NCBI RefSeq assembly: GCF_001612725.1 | Contig: NZ_BDAZ01000019.1 | Span: 92,003-156,002, forward strand | Source of the DNA: Nocardia anaemiae NBRC 100462 | GTDB taxonomy: Bacteria > Actinomycetota > Actinomycetes > Mycobacteriales > Mycobacteriaceae | Direction: 5' to 3' | DNA: 64,000 nt | In this document: piece after piece, positions 9,104 to 18,992 of the stretch | How the letters are laid out: each line of letters begins with the position of its first letter | How positions within the stretch are numbered: the stretch's first letter is position 1 | Notes under the pieces: generated by a model | Told to the model about the DNA's origin: nothing | What the model saw: only the letters and a program-made list of their open reading frames with translations | Databases searched by the model: none | Program-made: the position numbers and the translations under genes

Positions 9104-10771
9104 TCAGACGGTCAGTGACCGACGCAGTGCCGGTTCGAGATCTTCGTGCAGGACACCCTCGATGCGGTGTTGCAGAAACGCCGTGCGCATCGAGCCGCGC
9201 TGCACCTTGCCGCTGGTGGTGCGATGCACCGCGCGGCGTTCCACGAGAACGACATTCGGCGCGGGCACATCGAAACCGCGCGCGACGGCGGCCTTGATCG
9301 TGGAGGTCAATTCGGCGAAGGTGGTGTCGCCGAGCAGCGCGGGCTGCACACCCTGCACCACGAGCAACCGCTCCCGACCGCCGGTGTCCACCGACACCGC
9401 GACCCCGACGCTGCCCGCGAGTGCGGGATGCAATTCGCGCACCGAATCCTCGATGTCCTGGGGATAGAAATTGCGGCCGTTGATGATCAGCAGATCCTTG
9501 CGGCGGCCGGTGACGAACAACTCGCCCGCGCTCAGCAGGCCGAGGTCACCGGTGCGCAGGTACGGCCCTTCGGTGTCGATATAAGCCTCGAAGGTGTCCC
9601 TGGTTTCCTCCGGACGGTTCCAGTAGCCCGCCGCGACGCTCGCGCCGCGAATCCAGATCTCGCCGATCGACTCGTCCGGCACCGGCTCTCGCGTGTGCGG
9701 GTCGACGATGCGAATGTCCAGACCGCGTGCCGCACTGCCGCATCCGACGAACCGGGCACCGTTTTCGGTATCGAAGTAGACCGGCGCCGCATCGATCCCG
9801 CCACCGGTGGCCAGCAAGGTCACCTCTGCCAGACCGTAGGCGGGCAGGAAGACCGACGGGCGCAGCCCGGCCGGTGCGAATCGCTCGAGTACTGCCGCCA
9901 AGGTCCGCTCGCGCACTGGCTCCGCCCCGCTCATCGCGATCTGCAAGGTGCTCAGATCCAACTCGGCCAACTGCTCGTCGCTCACCCGCCGCACGATCAG
10001 GTCGTAGGCGAAATTCGGGGCAGCGGTCAGGTTCGCGCGGTAGTCGTGGATGGCCCGTAGCCAGCGGACGGGACGCTTCAGGAACGTCGTCGGCGCCATG
10101 AAAACCAGATTTCCGCCGTGGTAGATCGTCCCGAGCAGCATGCCGATGAGGCCCATATCGTGGAACTGCGGAATCCAGCTGACGCTCGTCATGGAATCGT
10201 CGATTCCGAGTTCGGCGATGGCGGCCTCGTTGTGCAAGAGATTGCCGTGCGTCACGACCACGCCCTTCGGCGTACCGGTCGAACCCGACGTGTACTGCAG
10301 GAAGGCGATCGTCGCGGCATCGATGGCGGGCATCCGCCACGCATCGGGATCGCCGAGCGGCCGGTCGGTGGCGAGCACGGTTGCGGTGGTCGCCGCCGCG
10401 ACGAGCGGCTGCACGTCCTCGGTCGTGAGCACCAACTGGGCACCGGAGTCCGCGATCACCCCGGCGACCCGGCGCGCGCTGCGCTCGTCGTGCGGCAAAG
10501 GCGCGGGTACGGCGATGACACCGGCATACAGGCAGCCGAGGAATGCCCGCAGGAACGCTATGCCGTCGTGGTAGAGCAGCAGCACCGGCTCGGCCGACTC
10601 GGGACGTGTCGCCAACCAGGCCGCGAGGGCCCGTGCGTCGCGATCGAGTTCGCGGTAGGTGACGCGCTCCTCGACCAGTTCGCGCCCGGCTTCGCGCAGG
10701 TAGATGTAGGACCGAGTATCCCCGTATGCACAGACCTGCCGCCGGACGTGATGAACGTAGGTCGGCTGCAT
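9104..10771 (-). CDS. Fatty acyl-AMP ligase (FAAL, FadD32-like)
   Basis: A 555-residue adenylate-forming enzyme. The ATP-binding P-loop YTSGSTGTPKG is at residues 160-170, YGLAEVTL and the GEIWIRG-GYW segment are typical of FAALs, TGDLG and GRRKDLLIINGRN form the hinge region, and the C-terminal lysine motif is TSGKVQRG. FAALs activate fatty acids as acyl-AMP and pass them to a carrier protein rather than to CoA, which fits the ACP gene directly downstream. The start ATG at 10771 has GGAGGA about ten bases upstream. It is the first gene of the FAAL-ACP-PKS/AOS operon, and its promoter must lie in 10772-11056. Chain length of the substrate cannot be read from the sequence. Confidence 0.93.
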   Translation of the reverse strand: MQPTYVHHVRRQVCAYGDTRSYIYLREAGRELVEERVTYRELDRDARALAAWLATRPESAEPVLLLYHDGIAFLRAFLGCLYAGVIAVPAPLPHDERSARRVAGVIADSGAQLVLTTEDVQPLVAAATTATVLATDRPLGDPDAWRMPAIDAATIAFLQYTSGSTGTPKGVVVTHGNLLHNEAAIAELGIDDSMTSVSWIPQFHDMGLIGMLLGTIYHGGNLVFMAPTTFLKRPVRWLRAIHDYRANLTAAPNFAYDLIVRRVSDEQLAELDLSTLQIAMSGAEPVRERTLAAVLERFAPAGLRPSVFLPAYGLAEVTLLATGGGIDAAPVYFDTENGARFVGCGSAARGLDIRIVDPHTREPVPDESIGEIWIRGASVAAGYWNRPEETRDTFEAYIDTEGPYLRTGDLGLLSAGELFVTGRRKDLLIINGRNFYPQDIEDSVRELHPALAGSVGVAVSVDTGGRERLLVVQGVQPALLGDTTFAELTSTIKAAVARGFDVPAPNVVLVERRAVHRTTSGKVQRGSMRTAFLQHRIEGVLHEDLEPALRRSLTV

Positions 10772-10872
10772 AGCTGGTATTCCTCCGGGGGCATCGGGAA
10801 CGGGAACACGGATAACTTTCCGGTGTTCGCGCCCCGGAGAACAGGAACCTCAGGGATCGCCCAGCAAACCCG

Positions 10873-10893
10873 AGGGTGAGCGAATCTCACCCT
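10873..10893 (-). terminator. Hairpin between exporter gene and FAAL gene
   Basis: AGGGTGAG (10873-10880) pairs with CTCACCCT (10886-10893) around a five-base loop. Read on the minus strand it follows the ThrE-type exporter gene and lies about 100 bases before the FAAL start. It could end the exporter transcript or be an operator of the biosynthetic operon; there is no clear U-run. Confidence 0.45.
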
Positions 10894-11056
10894 TGGTGGC
10901 CGCAGCAGTGTCCGACTCCGCTGGTCCAGAGCCTGCCGTCGGTGCTGTTGGTCGTCAAGACGATCGGCGCGGTACGCGCGGGGAGGGTGCGTACTGAGAG
11001 TCAGCTCGGGCGCCGTGCTGGGAATTCGGCGGCGAGTTCGGCGAATACCGCGGTAT

Positions 11057-12622
11057 TCAGCGCGAAGGCCCGCTGTCCTTCGTCGAGCGACCGGATTCGC
11101 GACGATGCGGAGGGCGCGGCAATCGGCGTCGGTGCACGATGACCGGTCGGCGGATCGAACCGAATCGGCTCAGGATCCGCGGTCTGCGCACGGTGCGGTC
11201 GAACCACTCACCGAGGGTGACACCCGCGGCCAGCGCACAGCCGACGCCGACCGCCGCGAGGACTTGATTGCCTCCGATCAACAACTCGTCGTTGAGCAGG
11301 GCATAGAGCCCGCGATACACCTTGAGACCGGGCAGCAGCGGGGTGATGCCCGCGAGCGCGACGACCAGCGGGGGAGTCAGCGCTCGGCGCGCCATCAGAC
11401 CACCGGCCAGACCGACCAGCGTCGCGGCGACCGCGGAGGAGATCACCGGACCGAAGCCGAGATGCTGTACGAGCAGAAAACAGATCGTGCCCGCCGCACC
11501 GCCGAACGCGGCCGCGGCGAGCGCGCGGCGTTCGGCGTAGCAGGCGAGTGCGAACGCCAGCGCGGCCACCGCACCGGCCGCGATCTTGATCGGGAGATCG
11601 GTGATATCGCGGCTCGAGGTCAGATAGACCGGTGGGATCGTGGCGCCGAGGATATCGCCGATCCGCAGTGCCATCGCGATGCCCGCGATAATGCCACCGG
11701 TCATCATCATGACCTCGAGCATGCGGGCGGTCGCGGTGATCGGCGCGCCGGTTATCGCGTCCTGCACCGCACCGACCAGCTGTAATCCACTGAGCAGCAC
11801 GGTGATTCCGGCGGCGATGACCAGTGTCGGGTCGACATCGATATGCAGGGTTGCCGCCAGGGTGGCCAGCAGCAGCGCCGGTGTCGCCGCGACCGCGCCG
11901 CCCACCACGTGCTGGAAGAAGAACGGCAGACCGTAGCGATTCAGGACGCGATTGACACGGTCGATGGCCAGGGTGGTGCCGAAGCTGACCGCGGCGACCA
12001 GCCAGCCGCCGCCGAGCAGTGCCGCGATCGATGCGGCGAGCAGCGACCAGCCGAAGGTGGCGACCCAGCGGTGGTACGGATGCGGCGCTGAGGTGATCGC
12101 GTCCAGGCGGGCGCGCGCGTCCCCAGGTGGGACGACCTCATTGCGGATGCGGCGGGTGAGCCGGTCGACCGCGGCGAGGCGGGTGAAGTCCAGGGATCGG
12201 TACTTGACCACTCGCATGCTGCTGGCGGGCGGGAGCAGTGGACCGCGGTCGGCCCAGATCCTGATCGCGTCATAGGTGACGTCGATATCGCAGCGGGCCA
12301 GACCGTAGGTGGCGGCGATGAAGCGCACCTGCGTCATCGTGTCGTTGACGCCGGTACCAGAGGCCAGCACCACCTCGCCCACCCGCACGGCCAGATCGAG
12401 CACCTCGGCGACGCGGGCATCGTCGGTGAGATCGATCGGTTGCAGCGGCGTCGGCGCGGCGACGATGTGGTCGGCGGTGGCCGGACGGTCGGCGACCAGC
12501 AGGTCGACCGCCTGTTTGACGACCGGAACGCGGGGCGCTCGCAGGAAGCGCAAGCGCGGCCGCCTGGCCGCTTGATCGCCCGGGGCGGTGTCGTCTCCTC
12601 CTGGAAATGTGTCCGGACCCAT
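11057..12622 (-). CDS. thrE: Threonine/serine exporter family protein (ThrE-like)
   Basis: A 521-residue membrane protein. The N-terminal 190 residues form the soluble ThrE domain (VLDLAVRVGEVVLASGTGVN, then TYDAIRIW), and the rest holds about ten hydrophobic segments, with GITPLLPGLKVYRG near the C-terminus as in Corynebacterium ThrE. The family exports threonine and serine. The frame is open back to 13486, but that extension overlaps the LLM gene on the other strand; ATG 12622 gives the family-like N-terminus. It lies upstream of the FAAL-PKS operon on the same strand but is separated by 285 bases and a hairpin. An amino acid exporter next to an amino-acid-using synthase is suggestive only. 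Confidence 0.88.
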   Translation of the reverse strand: MGPDTFPGGDDTAPGDQAARRPRLRFLRAPRVPVVKQAVDLLVADRPATADHIVAAPTPLQPIDLTDDARVAEVLDLAVRVGEVVLASGTGVNDTMTQVRFIAATYGLARCDIDVTYDAIRIWADRGPLLPPASSMRVVKYRSLDFTRLAAVDRLTRRIRNEVVPPGDARARLDAITSAPHPYHRWVATFGWSLLAASIAALLGGGWLVAAVSFGTTLAIDRVNRVLNRYGLPFFFQHVVGGAVAATPALLLATLAATLHIDVDPTLVIAAGITVLLSGLQLVGAVQDAITGAPITATARMLEVMMMTGGIIAGIAMALRIGDILGATIPPVYLTSSRDITDLPIKIAAGAVAALAFALACYAERRALAAAAFGGAAGTICFLLVQHLGFGPVISSAVAATLVGLAGGLMARRALTPPLVVALAGITPLLPGLKVYRGLYALLNDELLIGGNQVLAAVGVGCALAAGVTLGEWFDRTVRRPRILSRFGSIRRPVIVHRRRLPRPPHRRESGRSTKDSGPSR

Positions 12623-12732
12623 GAGCGCGACCGTAGTCAACCGAGGCCGGGGTTCGCATCCATGGTGGTCCGAGGCACCCTCTCGAGGGCCGGACGGTTG
12701 TCCGGACACTTGGTCGAAGCCGCCAAAAGTGA

Positions 12733-12746
12733 TAGAACTTGTTCTA
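12733..12746. promoter_or_regulatory. KstR-type operator
   Basis: The 14-base TAGAACTTGTTCTA is a perfect dyad with six-base arms and a two-base spacer. It fits the published KstR consensus TnnAACnnGTTnnA exactly. It lies 23 bases before the GTG start of the LLM oxidoreductase gene and about 110 bases from the divergent exporter start, so it probably represses the former when no sterol-derived CoA ligand is present. Confidence 0.75.
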
Positions 12747-12769
12747 ATTTGCAGATGGGAGCGTGCACG

Positions 12770-13624
12770 GTGCGGTACGGAATTGTGTTGTTCACCAGTG
12801 ACCGGGGCATTACGCCCGCCGATGCGGCCGCGGCCGCCGAACAAGCCGGATTCGACGCCTTCTACGTGCCAGAACACACCCATATTCCGGTGGTTCGAGC
12901 GGCGGCGCATCCGCGCACCGGGGATGCGAGCCTGCCCGACGACCGGTATCTGCGCACGCTGGACCCGTGGGTCGCGCTGGCCACCGCGGCGGCGGTCACC
13001 AGCCGGATCACGCTGTCCACCGCGGTCGCCCTGCCCGCCGAACACCATCCGATCACGCTGGCCAAAACGCTCGCCTCGCTGGATCATCTGTCCGGCGGTC
13101 GAGTCAGTCTCGGCGTCGGCTTCGGTTGGAATACCGACGAAATGGCGCACCACGGAGTGCCCGCGAATAAGCGCAGGACGGTGTTGCGCGAACATCTGGA
13201 TGCCATGCGCGCATTGTGGTCGGAGGAGGAGGCCAGCTTCGCGGGGCAATTCGTGAATTTCGGGCCGAGCTGGTCCTGGCCCAAGCCGGTGCAGAAACGG
13301 ATTCCGGTGATTCTCGGTGCGGCCGGGACCGAGCAGTCGTTCACCTGGCTGGCCAAGAACGCCGACGGCTGGCTCACCACCCCCACCGAGGACGGCCTCG
13401 GAGCGAAGATCGAACTGCTGCACCGGGTGTGGCGCGAGCACGAGCGCGAAGGCAGCCCGGAGATCATCGCACTGGCCGGACGGCACGATGCGGCGCAGCT
13501 CGCGCGGTGGGCCGAATTGGGTATTACCGAGGCCGTTTTCGGCCTGCCGGATCGCGATGCCGATGACGTGCGCGCATACCTGAGCCGTCTCGCCGGGAAG
13601 CTCGGTCTCGAAGCAGCCCGCTGA
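12770..13624 (+). CDS. LLM class F420-dependent oxidoreductase
   Basis: A 284-residue luciferase-like TIM-barrel protein. The N-terminus (YGIVLFTSDRGITPADAA, FDAFYVPEHTHIP) and the LSGGRVSLGVGFGWN motif are those of the Rv2161c-type F420 family. F420H2-dependent reduction or oxidation of an unknown substrate is expected. GTG 12770 is chosen because GGGAG sits eight bases upstream; an ATG at 12755 is the alternative. The KstR-type site at 12733-12746 places it in the sterol catabolism regulon by inference. Confidence 0.88.
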   Translation: MRYGIVLFTSDRGITPADAAAAAEQAGFDAFYVPEHTHIPVVRAAAHPRTGDASLPDDRYLRTLDPWVALATAAAVTSRITLSTAVALPAEHHPITLAKTLASLDHLSGGRVSLGVGFGWNTDEMAHHGVPANKRRTVLREHLDAMRALWSEEEASFAGQFVNFGPSWSWPKPVQKRIPVILGAAGTEQSFTWLAKNADGWLTTPTEDGLGAKIELLHRVWREHEREGSPEIIALAGRHDAAQLARWAELGITEAVFGLPDRDADDVRAYLSRLAGKLGLEAAR

Positions 13625-13651
13625 TACCGAGCGGTGTCGGCGGGCTTTCCG

Positions 13652-15574
13652 CTAACCGCGTCGCCTGCGTGCTACGAGCAATCCGATCAGCACACCGGCC
13701 ACGCCGATGATCGCGACGCCGATCACACCGATCGCGATCAAGCCGGTCGACGAATCCGATTCGGACGCCCTCGATTCCGCCACCGCGGGGGCTGCACCCG
13801 GCGTGCGGCTCGTCGGCGTCTTCACCCCGGTGGAATTCTCGCCGAAAACGCCATCGCCGATGGTGCTCGCGTACGTCGGACCGCTCTCCTTGGTGTCGGT
13901 GACGGTGAGATCCAATTGCACCGACACCGGGTGGTTTTCGCCCTGTTCGAAGGTCGACCCGAGTTTGACTGCGATGTAGTACCAACCGGCCACCGCCTCC
14001 CGCCGTGACTCCAACTGGTCGGCCTTGCGGTTGTTGTACCGAATCGGCACGGTGGCCATCGGCTTATTCGCCGGAAGGACACCCTCGGTGCCGGTATAGG
14101 CCGAGAAGTCGGAATCGATCTCTTCGCGGATCGGACTGTAGAGGCTGGTCCGGATATTGGAGAGATTGTCGAGTCCGCGACCGCCGTTGGCCCCGAACCG
14201 AACTCGATACGCCAGGCCCTGACCCCAGTCCAATCTGACGCGATAGAACACGAATTCACCCGGCTGCAGCGTATCGGTGTAGCGACCGCTGCCCGACAGC
14301 GTACCGGCCACGGTGAACGATGACCCGCCGGATACGGGTGTACCCGCACCGCTCGGTTCGACGAAGGTCGTCGGTGGTGCGACGGCAACCGGACCGGCGC
14401 CGGTCACCGCAGGTTCGATACCGACGATCAGTTCGACCGGAAGTCGTTCCGGCACACCGGCGGACACCTTCTCCCAGGTCAATTGGAAGTAGTAGCGGCC
14501 GCCACCCTTGCATTTATCGGAGCCGCTGTTGCCCTTGCGTTCCTTGGTCGCACCGTCGAAAGCCTTGGCCACCGTGAGTGCGGCGCCGTCGCTGGATTTG
14601 GTGGAGAGCTCGGATTCGAAGACATTGCAGTCCTCGCCGTCCGCGCCGAAGATCCGCATTTGCAGCGTGTTCAGATCATCGGTGGCGGAGATATCACGCA
14701 GTCGCGGAAAGGAAAGGGTGCCACTGAAATATGCCGTCGCACCCGCCGGGACATCGACTGCCCAATACCGCTTTTCCCGCTGTCCGATGGTGTCCAGATA
14801 CTGGCCCGGGGCGGCGACCGGTGCCGCGCCGTAGGTGGGTGCACCGGTGATCGGTATGCCGACGGCCTGGTAATTGCGCAGGGCGGCCGACGATATGCGC
14901 GGTAGCGTACGTTCGAGTGCGGGACCGTCGGCGGCGTCGCTGTAGGTACCGCCGGTGGCCTGCGCCATGCAGGTCAGCTGGGCGCGGGCCTTGGCGTCGA
15001 CGGCGAATCCGATGGTGTGCACGATGAGATCGAACCCCTGTTTTTTCAATTCGCGGGCGACTTCACAGGGTTCGGGCGGGGAGCAGGTGTCGTCGCCGTC
15101 GGAGACCAGGACGATCGAGCGCGGTCCCGATTTCGGCAGGGTCTCGGCGGCCTGGCGCAGTGCGGTGCCCATCGGCGTCCAGCCACTGGCCTTGATTCCG
15201 TCGACCGCGCTGGTCAGTGCGATCCGGTCCAGGGTTTCGGGTTTGTGCAGCACCCGGACGTCACGGCAACCCGATACCTTCTCCGCCTCGGTATTTCCCG
15301 TGTTCGTGCCATAAACGGTCAGTCCCACTTTGGATTCCGCGGGTGCGGAGCCGACGAAGTTCCGCACGGCATTCTTGGCGGCATCCATCATGGTGCCCGC
15401 CGGATCGGGGCGCTGCATGGAGCCGGACGCGTCCAGAATGAGCATGGTCGGCGCATACTGCGGGTTGCCCGGACTCTGCTGTGCCTGCGCGGGCAGCGCC
15501 GCCACGGCGAGTCCGATCAAGCCCGCAGCAGCGGCAGCGGTGAGTCGGGTAAAGCTTCGGGTCATCCTCGCCAT
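13652..15574 (-). CDS. Secreted, membrane-anchored von Willebrand factor A domain protein
   Basis: A 640-residue protein with a signal peptide (residues 1-31, ending ALPAQAQQ), a VWA domain whose metal site begins DASGS (Asp48, Ser50, Ser52), a long beta-rich region with paired prepilin-like repeats, and a C-terminal transmembrane helix followed by ARRRRG. The topology is an external protein held in the membrane by its tail. ATG 15574 has AGGAGG four bases upstream; upstream extension of the frame lacks coding character. VWA domains bind proteins through a divalent metal; the partner is not known. It is convergent with the LLM gene with only 27 bases between. Confidence 0.88.
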   Translation of the reverse strand: MARMTRSFTRLTAAAAAGLIGLAVAALPAQAQQSPGNPQYAPTMLILDASGSMQRPDPAGTMMDAAKNAVRNFVGSAPAESKVGLTVYGTNTGNTEAEKVSGCRDVRVLHKPETLDRIALTSAVDGIKASGWTPMGTALRQAAETLPKSGPRSIVLVSDGDDTCSPPEPCEVARELKKQGFDLIVHTIGFAVDAKARAQLTCMAQATGGTYSDAADGPALERTLPRISSAALRNYQAVGIPITGAPTYGAAPVAAPGQYLDTIGQREKRYWAVDVPAGATAYFSGTLSFPRLRDISATDDLNTLQMRIFGADGEDCNVFESELSTKSSDGAALTVAKAFDGATKERKGNSGSDKCKGGGRYYFQLTWEKVSAGVPERLPVELIVGIEPAVTGAGPVAVAPPTTFVEPSGAGTPVSGGSSFTVAGTLSGSGRYTDTLQPGEFVFYRVRLDWGQGLAYRVRFGANGGRGLDNLSNIRTSLYSPIREEIDSDFSAYTGTEGVLPANKPMATVPIRYNNRKADQLESRREAVAGWYYIAVKLGSTFEQGENHPVSVQLDLTVTDTKESGPTYASTIGDGVFGENSTGVKTPTSRTPGAAPAVAESRASESDSSTGLIAIGVIGVAIIGVAGVLIGLLVARRRRG

Positions 15575-15686
15575 TCGCCTCCTCTGCCTATTTCGCTTTG
15601 ATAACGGAGCAGACGTTACCCACAGCTGATGGATGTTCCCATTGGTGAAAGGCGCACTGGCGCGGACACTGAGGACATCGAAAGAC

Positions 15687-15720
15687 GCCCTGCAACGAGC
15701 GGTGAAACTCGTTGCAGGGC
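15687..15720 (-). terminator. Strong terminator hairpin after the ABC exporter operon
   Basis: GCCCTGCAACGAG (15687-15699) and CTCGTTGCAGGGC (15708-15720) are perfectly complementary, a 13-bp stem with an eight-base loop. On the minus strand it lies just past the permease stop (15736), and its 3' side is followed by GTCTTTCG. Confidence 0.85.
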
Positions 15721-15735
15721 GATGGTTATCCGAAT

Positions 15736-17373
15736 TCAGCGCAGATCGCGGCGACGGAAGCCCACGATCCCGACCCCGAGCAGTACCACTACGATCCCGA
15801 GCAGCCACAGGATCGGTGTGGCCTCGAAGGATGAGCCGGGCAGCTTGGGCGGGTGCGCGAAAGGAACCAGATCACGGACCCACTGCGGGAGTCCGTCGAG
15901 CGCGCCGATGACGAAGATGATGATCATCGTGCTCAGCACGCCCCAGGCGACCGGGGTGTAGCGGGGCGCGAGCCCGTAGATCGCCACCGTGATCGCGGTG
16001 AGCACCCACACCGCGGGCAGTTGTACCGCCGCGGCTGCGAGGCAGTCGCCCAATTTGCCCGCCAGATCGCCGTCGGAGATGCCGTAGATGACTCCGACCG
16101 CCGCTCCCGCGAGGAACAACAGCACCACCGGTCCGAGCAGCGCGATGCCGATGTGGCTGAGCGCGTAGCGTTCTCGGCTCACCGATCCGGCCAGCGTGGC
16201 CTCGGCGCGCTGGCTGGACTCCTCCTCGTGCAGCCGCAGGACCGCCGAGATGGAGTAGGCCGATGCCGCGATGGCCAGCATGCTCAGGGCGAACGTGATG
16301 AACGAATTCTGCAGCACATCGGTGCCGCCCATCCGGTTGATCACGTCGCGGACCTGCTTGCTGTTGTCGAGCATATCGCCGACGCTGTTGATAGCGCCGC
16401 CCATCAGTGATCCGTAGAGCACGAAACCGATGGACCAGGTCAGCAGCGAGCCGCGCTGCAGCCGCCACGCCAGTCCGGCTGGACCGGAGAGTGTGGACGC
16501 CGCTACCGGTGCGCCCGGTCGCTCGGCGAGCAGACCTGAACCCGTATCACGTTGCCGCAGAAGGAGGTACGCCGCGCCGGTAGTCGCAATGGCGACGGTG
16601 AGCAGTGGAATCAGCACCCACCAGCGCTCATCCGCGTAGGGCCGCATGTTTATACACCAGCCCAGTGGCGAAACCCATGACAGCACACCGTTTCCGGCGT
16701 CGCCGACCGCGCGCAGCGCGAAGGCGGTGCCGAGTGCGCCGAATGCCACCCCGCGCGCGACCCGCGCACCCACACTCACCTGTGCCGCGACGGCGGCGAC
16801 TCCGGCCCAGGCAAGACCGGAGCAGCCGAGTGTCGCGCCGTAGGCCAGTGAACCAGCTGCGGGCAGGTCACTGCCGTAGAGCGCGAGGGCACTCAGGATG
16901 GCGACGATCAGACAGCCGGTCGCTGTCATGATCATGGCGGCGGTCAACCCCGCATAGCGGCCGATACTGGTGGCGCCGACCAATTCCGCGCGACCGGTCT
17001 CCTCCTCGACCCGAGTGTGCCGGATGACCGTGAGGATCGTCGCGATCGCGATCATCGCGTAGAACGGCCCAGCCTTCCACAGACCGATCGAGCCGAGATC
17101 GGTGCTGAACACCGGCCCGTACATGGCAACGAGCGCAGGGCTTTCCATCACCGACTTCGCGGCATGATCGAGATCGGCCTGTGTGGTGTAAACGGCCTTG
17201 GCGCTGCTGACGTAGAAGGCGGGCAGCAGCCCGAAGGCAAGTACCCACAGCGGCAACACAATTCGGTCGCGACGCAGGAACAGTCGCAGCAATTGGGCGG
17301 TACCGGCGAAGTCGGACGACCCGCGCACGGCGGGTGCGGCGTAATGGCGGCCGCCCGCGGTTGCGGTTGTCAT
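15736..17373 (-). CDS. ABC exporter permease, polyketide antibiotic exporter type
   Basis: A 545-residue integral membrane protein with about twelve hydrophobic segments in two homologous halves, resembling the TnrB3-type permeases linked to tetronasin resistance. The first cytoplasmic stretch contains [17 protein letters not shown], with a counterpart [16 protein letters not shown] in the second half, a recognisable feature of this family. The start ATG overlaps the ATPase stop by four bases (ATGA). It is the last gene of the TetR-ATPase-permease operon and is followed by a strong terminator. Export of a lipophilic compound is likely; the substrate is not known. Confidence 0.9.
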   Translation of the reverse strand: MTTATAGGRHYAAPAVRGSSDFAGTAQLLRLFLRRDRIVLPLWVLAFGLLPAFYVSSAKAVYTTQADLDHAAKSVMESPALVAMYGPVFSTDLGSIGLWKAGPFYAMIAIATILTVIRHTRVEEETGRAELVGATSIGRYAGLTAAMIMTATGCLIVAILSALALYGSDLPAAGSLAYGATLGCSGLAWAGVAAVAAQVSVGARVARGVAFGALGTAFALRAVGDAGNGVLSWVSPLGWCINMRPYADERWWVLIPLLTVAIATTGAAYLLLRQRDTGSGLLAERPGAPVAASTLSGPAGLAWRLQRGSLLTWSIGFVLYGSLMGGAINSVGDMLDNSKQVRDVINRMGGTDVLQNSFITFALSMLAIAASAYSISAVLRLHEEESSQRAEATLAGSVSRERYALSHIGIALLGPVVLLFLAGAAVGVIYGISDGDLAGKLGDCLAAAAVQLPAVWVLTAITVAIYGLAPRYTPVAWGVLSTMIIIFVIGALDGLPQWVRDLVPFAHPPKLPGSSFEATPILWLLGIVVVLLGVGIVGFRRRDLR

Positions 17374-18302
17374 GATCCCACCTTCTCCATGGTCGCCCTC
17401 GCCTGCTCGGAGGTCGCGCCGTCGACGTGGTAGTGCCGCATGAACAGCTCCTCCAATGTCGGCGGCGCACTGGTCAAGGTGCGCACACCGGTATCGCCGA
17501 GGACTCGGATCAGCTCGCCGAGATGTTCACCCTCCACCTGGCAGCGCAGGGTCGACCCGTCGAGTTCGATATCCTCGACGCCCGGGATCCGGCTGAGATC
17601 GCCTGGGTCGCCGAGCAATTCGGCGGTGATGGAGGTACGCGAAAGATGCCGCATATCCGACAGCGATCCGCTCTCCACGGTGCGCCCGGCCCGGATGATG
17701 GTCACCCGGTCACACAGCACCTCCACCTCGGACAGGATGTGACTCGACAGCAGAACTGTGGTGCCGCGCTGATTTGCCTCCTCCACGCATTCGCGAAAAA
17801 CCTGTTCCATCAACGGATCCAGGCCCGAGGTCGGTTCATCGAGCAGTAGCAGGCGCACATCGGAAGCGAGCGCGGAGATCAGGGCGACCTTCTGCCGGTT
17901 GCCCTTGGAATAGGTGCGTGCCTTCTTGCGCGGATCGAGATCGAACCGCTCGATCAATTCGGCGCGGCGCTGGGAATTGATTTCCCCGCGCATTCGAGCC
18001 AGCAGGTCGATGGTCTCCCCGCCGGATAACGACGGCCACAGCGTGACATCGCCTGGTACATAAGCGATTTCGCGATGCAGTTCGACCGCATCGGTCCACG
18101 GGTCGCACCCGAGCAGCCGGACCTCGCCGGAACTGGCCCGCAGGATGCCGAGCAGGATACGGATGGTGGTCGACTTACCCGCGCCGTTCGGGCCGAGGAA
18201 GCCATGGATTTCGCCTTCGCGGACCGCGAGTTCCAGCCCGTTCAGGGCGGCGAAGTGGCCGAAGTTCTTGTGCAGGTCGCGAACTTCGATGATGTCGGAC
18301 AT
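17370..18302 (-). CDS. ABC transporter ATP-binding protein
   Basis: A 310-residue ATPase with Walker [10 protein letters not shown], a signature segment [11 protein letters not shown], Walker [13 protein letters not shown] and the switch histidine in SSHILSE. The C-terminal 80 residues form the DUF4162-like domain common to drug-export ATPases. The signature is SKGNRQK rather than LSGGQ, as in other members of this subfamily. Its ATG shares one base with the TetR stop (TGATG), with AAGGAG just upstream inside the TetR gene, so it is translationally coupled to the regulator. Confidence 0.92.
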   Translation of the reverse strand: MSDIIEVRDLHKNFGHFAALNGLELAVREGEIHGFLGPNGAGKSTTIRILLGILRASSGEVRLLGCDPWTDAVELHREIAYVPGDVTLWPSLSGGETIDLLARMRGEINSQRRAELIERFDLDPRKKARTYSKGNRQKVALISALASDVRLLLLDEPTSGLDPLMEQVFRECVEEANQRGTTVLLSSHILSEVEVLCDRVTIIRAGRTVESGSLSDMRHLSRTSITAELLGDPGDLSRIPGVEDIELDGSTLRCQVEGEHLGELIRVLGDTGVRTLTSAPPTLEELFMRHYHVDGATSEQARATMEKVGS

Positions 18303-18934
18303 CAGATCTCCTTGCTGAGAGTGTCCAAAATCGTGGGGTCTGTGAGTAATCCCTGGGTGTAGAACTCCAGGGCGGGGGGCGTGAGCTCTTCGGTCAGCTC
18401 ACGGATTGCCTTGCGGTAGTCGAGTTTTTCGCCGCTTTGCTGGCGCATCTGCATGTACAGCACGGTCGCGCCGACGTTCAGCATCATCAGGTATCTGGCA
18501 CGCGCCGCCGGATCGCGACTCGGTTTGATCACTCCGGCGTCGACGCCCTGCTGGATGTAGACCTCGGCATCGGCGGTCATATGCTCGAGCAGCGATTGCG
18601 CCATGGGCCCGCCTGCCTGCAGGCTGCGCACCATATAGGCGACCAGTGGACCGTACTCCTCGATCTCGGCCAGTGCGGTGAGCATGCCTTTCGCCACCGA
18701 CGGCGCCGTGATCGCCTTGGTTTTCTGATCGCGGATCAGCTGCAGCACCCGCTCATCGCAGGCGGCTCGCAGCCCATCCTTGGAGCCGAAGTGATGGTTC
18801 ACCAGTCCGGGGGAGACCCCCGCGGCGGCGGCGATGGTCCGCACACCGACCTGGAATCCGTGCTCACCGAAGACTTCGATCGCGGCATCGCGAATTCGGG
18901 CAGCGGTGCTGAGGTCGGGCGAACTCAGGTCCAT
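18302..18934 (-). CDS. TetR family regulator of the ABC exporter
   Basis: About 210 residues from ATG 18934. The helix-turn-helix is seen at [17 protein letters not shown] and [20 protein letters not shown], residues 10-55. A TetR_C-type helical domain follows. The frame extends to a GTG at 19000, but that codon lies inside the 36-bp palindrome at 18993-19028, so the later start is favoured. It is the first gene of the exporter operon and should be a self-regulating repressor lifted by the exporter's substrate. Confidence 0.9.
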   Translation of the reverse strand: MDLSSPDLSTAARIRDAAIEVFGEHGFQVGVRTIAAAAGVSPGLVNHHFGSKDGLRAACDERVLQLIRDQKTKAITAPSVAKGMLTALAEIEEYGPLVAYMVRSLQAGGPMAQSLLEHMTADAEVYIQQGVDAGVIKPSRDPAARARYLMMLNVGATVLYMQMRQQSGEKLDYRKAIRELTEELTPPALEFYTQGLLTDPTILDTLSKEI

Positions 18935-18992
18935 GGCGCTGCCATGCCTGATGGGTAGCTGCGCGGCGGATCCTTGCGATACGGCTCTCTGG

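Noticed and set aside
12623..13486. N-terminal extension of the ThrE-like frame
   Set aside because: Overlaps the LLM oxidoreductase on the other strand and reads as non-coding; the family N-terminus begins at 12622.
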